Shown in pieces: positions 11,261-23,950 of a stretch of 60,000 bases of DNA. The stretch spans positions 13,253,118 through 13,313,117 of the forward strand of contig NC_087078.1 in the NCBI RefSeq assembly GCF_026151205.1. The letters are read 5' to 3'. Source of the DNA: Bolinopsis microptera. Its lineage: Eukaryota > Ctenophora > Tentaculata > Lobata > Bolinopsidae. A program made the position numbers and the translations under genes. The notes below the pieces were generated by a model. It saw only the letters and a list, made by a program, of their open reading frames with translations, was not told the origin of the DNA and did no database searches. The first letter of the stretch is position 1. Each line of letters opens with the position of its first letter.

Positions 11261-14200
11261 TGTGCGCTGCACTTATTTCTACATCGCGCGCGATACGTGT
11301 GTGCGTGATTACATGAAATATTACCGCGCCCTACGCCAAGTAGACGAAAAGCGTGGTCGAAGAGCGAGAGTCGGTACAATAAATAAAACGAGAGTTGGTA
11401 CATTTAACTGGCATTTTTTAACCGTGGTACAATCAGAATTGAATACAGCCGACACAGGATGAGGGGGGGGGGGGGCAATGACTACTGATGGAGACTTTTG
11501 AGCACCAATGGGGACGAAAATCATAGGGACTGAAGGTCAAATCGCTGGTGAAATTTTCCATTTGTCCCCATAAGTACCCAAAGTTTTGGCGAGTTTTATG
11601 TAGTTTTGATATTATCTTTTATTAAATGACTTCTAAAGGAGACTTTTGGGTACCAATGGGGGCTAAAAATCTTGGAGACTTGAGGTTAAATTGCTGGCGA
11701 AATTCTGCACTTGTCCCCAAAGTACCCAAAGTCATTGGCTCCCCCCCCCCCTCCCCCGGGTGAGGTGACGGAGAAAAATAAACTGAGCTCAAGGCTACAT
11801 TTCCAGATATCCCGCCACGGCACCGTCGCTCATGCTGCAAAGTGTGTTGAGAGATGCCCACGTCATCACACGTAAACTGTGTCACGAATACCTGAAATGC
11901 AGACGTGCAGAACAAACATAACTCTGATCTATATTTTTCATAAAACTTTCAGGATTTGCCAATGAGGGAAAAGACAGCACTGTCCGAGAAGCTAGAAATG
12001 CATGAATCATAGGTGACATGGATAGGGGTAAGAAGTTTTTTTAAAACATGAAAATTGTGAAAGGAAAAGAAGTAGAAATGAGAAAGGGTAGATTTAAAAT
12101 GTTTGAGAATCGATTTTGTGCTGAAGAACTCCGTCCGCAGGACGGGCTTCCGGCTACTTATGATAATTCGAATAAATTTGAGATTCAAACAAGCTACGAA
12201 TACGAATGCTTATAGCAGTGGCAAGCTCTTGTTTGCTGCGCATTGGCTGCAATGTATAACCGCAGTATGAACTGTCAAAATATTTGAATTTGCTTACCTA
12301 GTGGCTTTGTTTGATAAAGCATACCTACTTTATATACCGATAAATCAATAACTCCTTTTGATTCTTCGGTTTGAGAATTGTGCGGTCACACATCTCTGCA
12401 ATGTCTGAAAAGGTGGCAGGGAAGTATTGAAACTTACTTAACACTATATTTACAGTTAAACCTTGAACTACTATAACTAGGGCAGTAGGAAACGCCAAAA
12501 AGTAGATCATCTGACTAAAACAACTTAACTTCATCCAAGAGTCTAGTTAGCAGCATTGTAGCGATAAGATACCACCATAGTTTGAGCTGTCGACACTGAA
12601 ATAAAACAAACAATTTACTTTTCACTACTGCAGGGGAATGCATGTAACATATAAAGAATAAAGATATAATATATTGTATGTTTTTCATCGTGGCCTCAGG
12701 GGAGAAGGGCAGCTCGAAAAACCGAAAAAAGTCTAAAAAAACCGTGTTGGAGCTGGTGAGTTAAAGCTACCGATCTCGATCGTGAGAGTCAGATGATCAG
12801 ATCGCATGTAACGTGAGTTTCGCCCGCCTGAATAAGGCAACATGAAATCATATTGCTGGTGACAGGTCTCGACCAAGATGTAAAATAAAGATACCCCAAA
12901 TTTGTTATTTTTAAGCCGATTCACATCGACCCAAGTCTCTGCTTTGACCCTAAATGCTCAAACTTCGTTAATAGATTGGAAAATCGTGTTATGCTTGTTA
13001 CTAATAACTGTTGTTTGTGAGAGGACATCTCGATTTCCCGGATCAGAGGATCACACCAATGAAGGGTTGATTGTGCATGTGTGAACTTGACTAAATTTTC
13101 AAATTGCCCGATTTTTTTTCAGTAGGTCACATTACTCGTGACGTGCAAATGTATCTTTTGTCTTTTAATAGGTCAAGCTCAGAGCTTTAAAGCTTTAAAG
13201 ACTTCTCCGTGACAAAGACGGCCGACATATATCTTTACTCCAGGAAAAGTCAGAACTCTTTCCACACCACATTCTTAAATGTACACGACAGCAGAACGAC
13301 GATGTAGCCCCACGCCGCAGTAAACTTTAAATTTCTGACCCGGAACGAGCCCAGCAACTGTAGACAGCTGCGTGAGCTATGTACGGTTAGCAGATTTAAG
13401 AGCTTATGCAATAAGCAGTCACCGTTCACTCTCATTTTTGACTTTTCTTCTTTTGAACAACAAATGTCCATTGAATGATGCCAAGCTAAGCGATTATGAT
13501 TAGAAAAGTACCGTGATTTACACTGATGGCTCATACAAGGACTTGTTGGACTTCGTGAATTTGGAGGACCTGCAGCTGTAATCAGTACTTCACTACCAGA
13601 TGTGCGAGGCCGAGGTTCCCGTTTGACAACATTACAAGTGGACCACCCAGGCCGGGATGATCACGCGCTAGTTGACATGAGATCTGATTCTCCCGGGAAA
13701 ATTGGGCGAGATGACCGGTGTCCTGTCAGAGGTCACGGATACAAGGATACAAAAATATAAATATTTTATTGTACAATTACAATAGTCGTATAAACTTGAC
13801 AAATTCGCCTACCATCACGTGACCCTCGTCAACGAGCAAGTGAAAAATGTGTTCACAGCATTTATATTATACGGTAACTACACCATAGATTGACAAGCTA
13901 AGCGTACAGAAAAACGTCCAACTCCTGACTATAATAAAACTCCGGTATAATAGCGTTTTTGACGGAGCAATTTAATGGCCTGGAGTAGGAAACTTTGTTG
14001 ACCGGAATAAATTGATCCGAAAGGCGAAAGATACATATGAGAGGCCATCATAAGATGGTACCAAAATATCTCTGTGAAAAGTCCTTTTTACTTTTTTAAG
14101 CGTCAAAAGTCGGTGCACTTACTTTATCCATCGAAAAAAGGCATCCCCTGGTGGCTCGTAAAGTATCGATTTTAGCTGTCTAGTAGCCATCTTCTGTGCT

Positions 14201-14744
14201 CTCTGGCAGTCTAAGAAGAAACATTATTATATACGACTCTATACAAATAATCTTATTATAAAACAGGATCATACATAGTTAATAGAACTCCATTAAGAAA
14301 ACATCTTAACTACGTAATCTGTGCCTAGTACAACAGTTTCCAACACTTCCTACAGCTAGCAATATCCCTTATTTCATTTAAATCACTCAAATTTCTAAGT
14401 TCTAAGTTTCTATATTTAAGGTCATCAACAAGCATATTTGATATAAGTTTGTATTAGGTCTACCAACACGCCCTTTAAATTTACCACTACTATTTAACAC
14501 AAATTTCTCTTTGTGATGAAAAAGTTTAAAGAAGCTTTACAACTTAACTCAAACTAATGCTTCTGTCTGTCTGCTGCATTTGAGTTTATTTCTAAATGAT
14601 TCGCAGCTTTCGGTAGCTCCATGTTCAGCCCACCATGCCTGAAAAAATTTGGTTCACAATAACTTTGGTTCCCATAAATATTATGGTTACCATAATATAA
14701 GTCACAAATTTTGTTAATTTCAAGTCAACAACAATATTAGTCGT
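11261..14744. repeat. Left palindrome arm, outer part
   Basis: About 3.5 kb with no recognised gene, present in reverse at 30,639-34,137. Several 60-100 codon frames are conserved between arms, but only because the DNA is nearly identical. A G13 run at 11,463-11,475 pairs with a C31 run at 33,905-33,935, showing length drift or miscalling. A second C-rich run lies near 11,740-11,757. Confidence 0.5.
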
Positions 14745-15245
14745 ACCTTAGTTCCCAAAAATTTGTGTGCCATTATATTGAGCACAATTTATTTGAGCCC
14801 CAAAAATTTGGGCAGAAAATTTGAACTCATTTGGGCGACCGAAAATTTGGGCACAAATTCTTCGAAAAATGAACGATTTTCCACTAAAATTTCAGTTAGA
14901 TATTTGCCTTAGTTCATTATTATTCCTTATTATTCCAGTCATTTTCCTTTCAATTTTTTGTTATTCCAGTTATTTCTATTCATTTAAAATATAAGCCTTT
15001 TTACTTGGTCAAGCCATGAATGACAGATTAGAAAACTAAAATTTCAAATATTATTTCACTTTACTTGGATATGAAGAAAAAGCCATCTTTCTATAGATTT
15101 CAGGGCCACAGGCCAAATGCCAAAAGTTTGGTTAGCAAAAAATTTAGCAGACGGAAAAGATTTATGCAATTAATTTGGTCTGCAAAAAATTTGGGCGAGA
15201 GGCCCGCTCAAATTTTTTGTCGCCCAAATTTTTGGGAATTAAGGT
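14745..15245. mobile_element. ~500-bp MITE-like element in the left arm
   Basis: Ends are inverted: ACCTTAGTTCCCAAAAATTTG at the left and CAAATTTTTGGGAATTAAGGT at the right (one mismatch in ACCTTA[G/A]TTCCC). The interior is full of AAATTTGGGC and GCCCAAATTT words. No coding capacity. The mirrored copy is at 30,143-30,638. Confidence 0.5.
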
Positions 15246-16055
15246 ATTTTTAAGACCATTTTTCCATATCATTTAATTTTTTTTAATTTATTCAGCTAGC
15301 TTTTTTTGACTAAAATATTTTCGATCTGGGAAATTATTTAAAGACGAGTCAACATTACATACATCAATTACATAGCATCACATACATTTACCTATAACAC
15401 GCAGTAGCGACTTGTATAAATTTAACGATACTTAAATTCGTTAAATCATATATCATGTATATGCTCTGCTGAAATCTTAGTCTCCTTTAAAATAAGTCCT
15501 CCCATGAAATTTAGTTTACAACAATTTTAGGCAATTGTTTGACTTAATTTATGGTATAATAGATTTTTCGTTCCTGAGGAAAGGGAATTTCGGCGGATAT
15601 AGTAACACCAGAAAATATTGGTTTATGTAAATTGAGTTTACGTTGTTTATCAATGATTCGAGGGCACTGCAACGAGAATTAGAACAATTAATCAAAAATT
15701 ACTGCCTAAACATTTAATGACCAAAACCTAACGAGCTTAACCTCTGTCACTCTTTTTCGGAGATTCAATATCATTTGACACAACTCTATGGATTAACTAT
15801 ATGATTTTTTAAAATAGGAAAACTAATCTGGTTGTATCCTAGCAGAACTGATTATTATATACGTTAAGAACAGTGTCAGCTGGAATATTCAAGTAAGGTC
15901 ATTTGTGTGCTTTCTTTTACAACAGAAACAAGGAATTGAAATATCATTGTAAACTAAAACTGACAAGGGTAATCATAACATAACATTGTGCTCACAGTGT
16001 CACTCCATTCCTGAAAAAAGCCCATTTTCTTCCAATAAGACAACAAATAGAGTAT
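15246..16055. other. Left arm, possible retroelement tail
   Basis: No gene is seen. Near 15,570-15,600 the words TTCCTGAGGAAAGGGAATTT and GGCGGATATAG resemble the 3' tails of Penelope-like elements, but nothing coding is attached. Confidence 0.25.
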
Positions 16056-16345
16056 AAGATTGCTCTATACCGTGTTCAAATGTGTCAACAACGTAGCTCC
16101 AAATTATATCACCAAAATGCATCAACATTAAGAGTCAACCTGTACGTGTACTACGGACTGAACAAGACTATTTCCTCCTAAATGTTCCTACTGTTTCAAA
16201 TTATAGTAAAACTGAGAGAAGCTTTAGTTACTGTGGACCCTTTGTTTGGAATCAGCTTCCTTAGCAATTGAGAACATTAACCGATATCGTCTTGTTTAAA
16301 AAGAGAATAAATACGCATCTCTTTGAAAAAGCATTCATATAAGTA
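16056..16345 (+). pseudogene. LINE reverse transcriptase C-terminal fragment (left arm)
   Basis: Broken frames give the characteristic C-terminal end of CR1/L2-type LINE ORF2: YRVFKCVNNVAPNYITK, then VRVLRTEQDYFLLNVPTVS, then KTERSFSYCGPFVWNQLP, a stop, and LFKKRINTHLFEKAF. These match the usual order (thumb, then FSYAAP-x-LWN-x-LP-like box, then FK-x-x-LK-x-x-LF). Stops and missing parts show decay. The mirrored copy is near 29,046-29,330. Confidence 0.65.
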
Positions 16346-17850
16346 GCATATAATAACTTTAATCATAAAACCCAAACTTCATAAAAATAAGTTCTAATGT
16401 ACATATTCAATATTCATGAGTCGCTTTAGATGGCTTGAACTGAATCTTTACTTAGCTGTCATTAGTTTAGTGCTCAGTGTCAACAAGAATTGTCATTATA
16501 TTTTCCCTGTGATAATATTCAATTTCAAGTCAATATATCATAGTTATTGAATGCCTATATATATCCTGAAGTTAGGACTATGATTTGACCTGCCCATCCC
16601 CTAATTTTGGAAGTTTATATGCTCCTATCGTGAAAATGAGGTTAATTGAATGAAGGCTTTCATGTTATTCTGTATTATCACGTCATCTTACATCACATTA
16701 TCAGGTCCAGTATATCCATAATTAAGACACCAATTGAATAATGAATGTGAATTTGTTTAGAGAATAAAATTTAGGTCGAAAATTTTGATCCTTCCCCCCC
16801 CCCCCCCCCCGCCCCCCTCTGGCCTTATTTCATTAAATCCATAACACCTGATCTTGAAGTTACTCACAAGGCGAGGAACATCCTAGCCTGTCCAGCATCT
16901 GGGAGGTCTACACAGGAAACAGTAGCTCATTTAGCTCTAGGTCACCAGGCTGTGACAGTAGTCTTGATGTCCATTGTCCAACCAGTTCTGCGATTTACAG
17001 GTAACATCTAGGTAAAGAATAAGATTAAGTTGAATGTGCTTATGATGGGACCCCGGAGGGCAAGATCAGGTTATAATAATATAACACCTTGAATTTTTAA
17101 TGTACTATATACTATAATATCTGAAAGAATCTCTTCGAATATTTTTCTGTGACAAGTGGGATCTTGAATCTTTGAATAGAGTTGGTGGTTACTGTCTGGT
17201 GACATTACACACTCACTTAATCTTCCTCTTGGTCCAAGGGATGTTTTAAGAAGGGCATTAATAACTTCCCTTACTGACATACTTACAACAAAATAGCTGC
17301 ATTGCTTTGGACTTTGTCAGTAGAATGCCTGAAGATCGGTTACCCAACTGTCTACTTGAATGACAACCCAAAAATAGGAAGAGATCAAGAGGCAGGTCTA
17401 TAGGAAGAGCTTAAATGTATAGAAATGTTACCTACCCTCCGAAGATGTATAAGTAAAGTAATAAAACAGCTCCCGCAGACTAATCTTTTTGGATGGAGAT
17501 CTCGCTAGAGTAACATGTTACTTGGTTCAATCCAATAACATATAAAATTAAAGAGTTTAAGAGTCCAAAATAGGAATTTAACACAAATATATATTAAATT
17601 CATTCACTGCAACAATCACTTCATAAAATCATGTAGGAGTATTGATAAGATTGAGTTCCAGATCACCTATATATTGCTGTGGATGCTAAAATCCTGACAC
17701 CTCTATAACCCCTAAAAGAAACTATACATGTCATGGGTAATGGATATCATTAGTAGGTAGTTATTGCAAACAGAGTGCTACCAAGTGCCACGTCTTATGA
17801 TTTTCTAGAAATCAGAAACAAAAAGTAAAACTCTAATCAAAATGCTGAGG
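16346..17850. other. Left arm, middle part, nothing firm
   Basis: Non-coding apart from possible LINE decay products. A C17 run lies at 16,794-16,810, next to a short GCCCCCC run; its complement in the right arm is near 28,590-28,615. Confidence 0.3.
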
Positions 17851-18382
17851 CAGGATGAAGCAAAGACTTGAAGAAAAACTAAGAGACAACAGAAATGGCT
17901 TCAGACCTGGTTGCTCTACAACTTCGCACATTCTTGTTCTGTGAAGAATTATATAGGGGTCTAAAGAGTGTGAAGGCCACTATGATGTTTATAGATTTTA
18001 ATAAAGCCTTTGACAGTGTACATAAAGGTTTGCTTATTAAGATTACTTAAAGCAAATGGATACCAGAATACATAGTGCGATTGATCTACACAAACACAGT
18101 GGCTTAAGTAATCACAACTGCAGATGGTATTACAGGGGTCTTCGAGGTCCTGGTAGGATCAGGATTCGGGAGTACTGCAAAGAGACACCTCATACTTGTT
18201 CATCATCGTGATTGACTATATCATGACAGTGGCTATAGATGATGACTCAGACTCTGGTTCACTCTTAAGCCTGCACAGGGTGTAGATGGATTTGTGCTGA
18301 AAATATCGCATATGTCAAATTCTCAGATGATGGTGCCCTTATCACTGATATAATTGAATGGGGCAAAACTACTCCTGGACAG
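17851..18382 (+). pseudogene. Older LINE reverse transcriptase, 5' half of split fragment
   Basis: Broken frames show a second, different non-LTR RT: EEKLRDNRNGF, MMFIDFNKAFDSVHKGLLIK (motif A, Asp in FIDF), LFIIVIDYIMTVAIDDDSDS, and FSDDGALIT (catalytic DD box). The series is interrupted by frameshifts and stops. The fragment is cut at about 18,382 by the PHD/AlkB LINE and resumes at 25,227. In the right arm the two halves are joined (27,040-27,060), so the uninterrupted form is visible there. Confidence 0.7.
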
Positions 18383-18462
18383 TTTTAATACTTTCAGCGC
18401 TGCTATATAACAAATAATTTGAGTTCAGGGATAGCATGTACTAGTACCCCCAAAGGGGAGAC

Positions 18463-20492
18463 GTGAGTTATTTGTTGCTTGATTTGTTTGCTGTGCTGTC
18501 TTTATTAGCTGTGTGTTTGCTTGGCTGTGCGATGTCAGGTACAGGTATAAAAACACCATCTACTGGAAATAGACGTGGCTCTGTGACAGGAACAGGGCCA
18601 ACCGCTAAAAAAGAGCATCATAATGTTGATAAATGCCCATGCAGCCAATCGAATGCTGGAAGCTTCAAGCTAATATGCACAGGATGCAAACAGAACTGGC
18701 ATGCAGATTGTCTGGGACTAAAGGGTATCACGAAGCCGTCAATAATGAAGCTGGAAAAGTGGTTATGTCCATTTTGCTACGTTGCACCCGTACCAACCAC
18801 CATCAAAGATATCTCATACGACAACTTCTGCTACAAATGTCGGAACACCTTGAGTCTACAACAGTCCAATAGTGATTATGAGGTGCACTCTGCCTGTCAG
18901 AATCTCAAGGACATAGAAACCTTGACGAAATCACTATCAACAATTGATGTTGATAAAATGAAAGAGTCGATCCAGGTGATCCAAAACCTCGACCTTCACA
19001 TGCAACACCTGCTAACCAATGAACATGGTTTGAAAGACCATCAAAACCGAGTCAAAAACATAGAAGACCATTGTAAAGGAGAGCTAAGTGAAGATGTAAG
19101 TGGTGTCAAAAAGGCTATTAAAGACCTTCAGAAACAAATCACAGATCTTTCCACCAAAGGTCTTGTCTCATCTACTGCTCCCAAGCTTGACACTGAGAAA
19201 TTGATACATGATATCATAGACCAGCTTGATGAACATACTCGGCAGGAACCGCATATTTCTCTTGAACTGAAGGAAATCAAGCAGTCTCTAGACCAACTAT
19301 CTTCCCAACAGACGACAATTCCTCATGATCAGCCATCATCTGGTTCTGCATTAAATGATAAGCACCTTCTATCAAAGACCACCTTTAAACATGAGGAAAA
19401 ACCTGTGGTAGACACCGTGGAAGAATTCATCGACAGTGATGTTGAATCAGACCTTCTCCAATACTGCGAATCTCTTCAGTTCAGTCAGGAGAATGGGCAT
19501 TCAGTATGTTCTTTTGGAGAGAAGTACAAGTATAGCGGATCCAGAGATGAGAATAAGAAAACCGTGGAGATCCCTGATAAAATTGCTGCACTTGTCCTGA
19601 AAATCAATGAGGAGTTCTGTGCAGAAGGAAACCCTGTAATGAATAGCGTGTTGATCAACCGCTATGAAGAAGGCGAGGGTTATCTGCCTGAACATTCAGA
19701 CAATGAACCGGTGATACATCCAGAGTCTAGCATATTGACTCTTTCCATTGGAGGTGAATGCAAAGTCCTCTTCACTGAAATGAACAACCCAGTTCACACG
19801 CACAAGTGTACTCCAAGATCAGTTTACAGGATGACCAGAAGGAGTCAGGCTCACTACAAGCACTCTATCCAGAAGGGGGTCAGTCACTGGTGCAGTACGA
19901 TATAGTTTCACCTTCAGATCAATAGATGGAAAGAATCGTGCCAGTACTTGTATCTTCTCTGATTCAAATGGAGCAGGTATGAATTTGGAGAGGATCACAA
20001 AAGGAGCTTTGGTAAGTGGCTGCCTGGTCGGAATGTTTGGACTCCTACAATAGATGACATAAACCCATATCTTGCATGTGGATACAAGAACATTGTTATT
20101 ATGTGTGGTATAAATGATGTTAGAGAGACCATCTGTTAAATCTCAGCGTGAAATTTTGCTATTTTAGTCATCTAGAATTCAAGATTGAGCAAATTCAAGA
20201 GGCCAATCCAACTGCCCAAGTATTTCTTTGTCCTCTTTTACCAACTCGAAATGCTGATTTAAATAGGAAAGTTCTTTACTTTATAGAACTTATTCGTCGT
20301 GAGCTACTCCCCAAAAACTTTGGTGTCCAGTTCGTTGATGGCTGTTGATGACTTCCTTGACAATAACACTGGCTTACTTTGCCTACCTTGTCCAGGGAGT
20401 TTGACAGATATGGCCGAACGGATTACCTGCACCTTAATTGGAAGGGAGTGGCCAAACTTGCTACTTTTAATCCGTAATACTGTCCTTGTTTA
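18463..20492 (+). CDS. LINE ORF1: PHD finger - coiled coil - AlkB dioxygenase - SGNH hydrolase
   Basis: The first frame runs 480 codons. A Met at codon 24 (18,532) may be the true start, since codons 1-23 are an odd hydrophobic run. PHD finger: C58, C60, C72, C75, H80, C83, C102, C105. Residues ~145-300 are Lys/Glu/Leu-rich, probably coiled coil. AlkB region: N399-R-Y401, iron ligands H411-S-D413, and distal H467. After a one-base excess in the G5 run at ~19,875 the +1 frame gives RYSFTFR, the R-x5-R 2-oxoglutarate/substrate motif. The SGNH hydrolase continues in that and a neighbouring frame: FSDSNGAG (block I Ser), MCGINDVR (block III Asn), DYLHLNWKG (D-x2-H). CR1-type ORF1 esterases are established; an attached AlkB domain is unusual. 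By analogy AlkB would remove alkyl groups from RNA or DNA bases. At least two frameshifts break the protein; they may be errors or decay. Confidence 0.8.
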
Positions 20493-20496
20493 GGAT

Positions 20497-23400
20497 GCAT
20501 GGAGGGACTGATAGGAGGAAGAGGGGGAGGAGGGACGGTAAAGCTGGTTCAACACTTTATTCTGATGCCGCCAGAGAACAGCCTCGTGTTGAAGGCTATC
20601 AGCCTCCAACATGAATGTTCTTAAAAAAGAGGTCTGTGCCCACTGTTTAAAAAGTATTTACTTAGGTCAATCTATAATTGAATGCTACCACTGTAATTGT
20701 GTCCCATTCACTCTAGATGCTTTAAACACCAGTGGACAAACAAAATAAAAAAGTTGACTTGTACTGCAATAATGTGTCTCCACCTAGCAGTAAAACCGTT
20801 ATAACCCATTTAAGCTTCTGAATGATGCCAATGATGACAACACTGATGCAGATGATGTAATACGTAAAATCTCTGATGTACTTGAAAGCTGTGACTCATA
20901 TTCTGTAAAAGACATAAACCGCACCTTTGCTAACGAATTACAAGTGCAAAAACTCACTAATATTTCAAAATCTTGATGGCAACAAATCAAACTTTGACTC
21001 GCTGGCAATTGAAATAGCTAGGTTTACTAACAAATTCTCTGTAATTGGTCTTGCTGAAACGAATGTAGGCCCTGAAATGAAAAACTTGTACGAACTCACA
21101 GGCTATGAGAGCTTCTATCAAGATACTTCGACTCGAAAGTAAAAGGCTCAGGAGTAGCTCTATATGTCCTGAACTCCTTCATGCTGTCAAAATAACAACC
21201 TTCCCAAGTAACAGAAAATCTAGAAACCCTCTTTGTAACTATAGGTAGTCTAGGAACTCTACTTCTATAGGAGTTAATATACGCGCCCTCCAAGTGGCAA
21301 TGCTGAGCAAGCTCTCCAAGAATTGTCGTCAATACTTGATAAAGCACCAAAACATACACACATTGCAGGTGATTTTTAACATTAATCTCCATAGTAACCA
21401 CAGTAGCATTATTGCACAGTATGAAGATGTCCTATTTAGTAGAGGCTTCTTTCCATTGATATCATTAGCAACTCATGAAAAGCCTGGATGTAATGCCTCG
21501 TGCATCGACAACATCATTACAAATGACCTAGACTCTGTTACTGCCTCTGGAGTCATAACTGATCACATATCTCATCACCTCCCTATATTTACAATATTTG
21601 ACTGGGAAATTAGCAAGACCAAAAATATTCACAAGCACACTCAATACTATGACTATTGTAAATCAAACACTGATAAATTTGCTGAAGTCTTGGGTAACAA
21701 ACTAGACAACGAACCAATTATAGATTTTACTAGCTTTCATGATATCTTTAAAAACAGCATTGACGAAACCTGTAAACTAGCTGTACCCAAAACCACTAAG
21801 CGCACTATGCAGAACAACCCATGGATTACTGGCGGGATTTATAGCCTCAGTAAACCACTGCCATGGGCTGTATGATGACTGGGCGAAAGTCAGGAAAGTT
21901 AAGTGTAAACAAGGCGAAACTGACACAAAAGGGGGCACATGCGTGTGTTCTAGTCTGCTGTAATAAAAGAAACCGTTATGATGACTACAAAGAATATAGA
22001 AAGGCTCTAAAAAAGGTTCGTAAAAAAGCTGTATCTGAATATTATTCTGACAAGTTTCTTGAAACTCAGGGAAATTCCAAGAAAACCTGGGAACTGATAA
22101 ATAAAATTCGTGGCAAACAGAAACGTGATATCAGACCTATATTTACCATAGACAATGAAAAGATAACTGATCGCAGAGTTATAGCTAATGAATTCAATAA
22201 GTATTTTGTATCCCTACATCTAACCTTAATGCAGCCTACACAGAACTAGGAGAGATACAAATAAATCAGCTTCCAAGTTTCTGTGACTTCTTACCTAAAT
22301 CGAATACAGCTAATATATATCTACATGACCTGCTCACCTGAGGAGGTGGCTAAGATCATATCGGACTTAAGAATGGCAAGGCTAGCGACATACCAGTACA
22401 TATAGTAAAGGCAGTATCAGGCAAAATTAGCCCACTACTATCGGTATTGTACAACGAATGTATGCAACAGGGATTTTTTCCAGACGACCTAAAGTAGGTA
22501 AAATAAGTCCAATAAATAAGAAAGAAAATGCTGAGCTTCTTGAAAATTACAGGCCTATCTCAACCTTAGCGATATTCGGTAAAATACTTGAAAAAATCAT
22601 ATTCTCCAGGCTTTACAGTTTCTTTCAGTCGCAAGGATTATTATATGAAAATCAATATGGCTTTAGAAAAAATCACTCGACAAGCCATGCACTCAACTTC
22701 TCTGTCGACTAACATTGAAAAATCTTTAAGAGATAAAAATCACGTACTAGGCATCTTCATTGATTTAAGTAAAGCTTTTGACACAATCGTCATGATAAAC
22801 TGCTTAAAAAACTGAATGATTATGGATTCGAGGGGACTGCAAATAAATTGATAGCCAGTTACCTTTCTATTAGACAGCAATATGTTTTCAGTACTTGGAG
22901 AAGAATCCGAAAAACTGTCTGTAATATTTGGTGTTCCTCAGGGGTCAGTATTAGGTTCCCCTTGCTTTTCATTATCTAAAATGAAATATATAGAGTATCA
23001 GACCAGGTAGTTTATACTTTTTTCCGAGACCCCAACATATTTTGTTGAGTAAATGTTAAAAAACCTTTACGCAAAACTAAAAAATTCTTAAATTGTTCAT
23101 CTAATGAAGATAACTTGCTGCTATAAAAATAAAAAATGTTGTTAAACCACTTTAAGCCAATGTAGAAATGAACCAGATTCAAACACCAAAGAATTAGAAC
23201 TACACTAAAAAATAATAATTAAAAAGGGGGAGGAAAAAAAGTTTTCTTGGAGTCATTATTGCCAAAAACTGAACTGGGATGCTCCCTTAAGAGCGTTTTT
23301 TTAAAAACCCTAAATTGAAATGTGAGATGGTAGATATGTGGAAAAAGACCTGTGTCCAAAAAAAAATATATAAGGACCTTACCACCAAAACCCTTTTTGA

Positions 23401-23950
23401 AACAACCTATGTTTGGAATATTGTTTGGGGAGGGGGGTTCAAATAATAAAATAGAAGCCTATTTAAAAACCAAAAGAAAACTAGAATTCCTTTTGGGGAA
23501 AAGTGCAAAACTTTAATAAGTTCAAAAAAATGTGCCAAAGGGGGCCTATCACAGGGATAAGACCCTAAAGTTTTAACAGATTGTTAGGCAAAGGGGGTTT
23601 CTTTGAACTAGAACCAGAAACCAATCTGAACGAGTATAATTCCTGAGTCCACAATCTATAATTTTGCACTGTTAGGAAATGTTTTAAAATTTTAAAAAGT
23701 TCCAATCACCAATCCAATGTTCTTTTATTCAAAAAGGTCACCAAAACGAGACAAATATTATCCCCCCCACCCCACCTCCTTTCTTTTTTACTCAACTAGT
23801 ATTTTTGGAAATACTGCCGTAAGTCAAACAAGTGAAAAACTTTCCACTCCCATCTTTTTCATTAACTTTAATTTAAAAACTTTTTTAGAACTACAACTAA
23901 ATAGATGCAATTTTGGGTTGGTTTCAATTTGTGCAAAATGTTTTTTCATT
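20497..23950 (+). pseudogene. LINE ORF2: zinc finger - APE endonuclease - reverse transcriptase (frameshifted)
   Basis: A start at 20,497 gives a basic leader (GGTDRRKRGRRDGKAG). Across a frameshift a PHD/RING-like finger follows: VCAHCLKS, ECYHCNCV, H-x2-C, YCNN. APE-type endonuclease: QNLDGNKSNFDSLA, LAETNVG (catalytic Glu), HIAGDFNINLH (Asp/Asn), TDHISHHLPIF (terminal Asp-His). RT: NYRPISTLAIFGKILEKI, YGFRKNHSTSHAL, GIFIDLSKAFDT (motif A), FGVPQGSVLGS (motif B). The FADD box at ~23,010-23,030 is garbled, and KVFLGVII can be read near 23,240. Frames break at ~20,620, 20,750, 21,140, 21,290, 21,860, 22,250, 22,700 and repeatedly after 22,970. The target-primed reverse transcription enzyme of the element; not functional as read. 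Confidence 0.75.
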
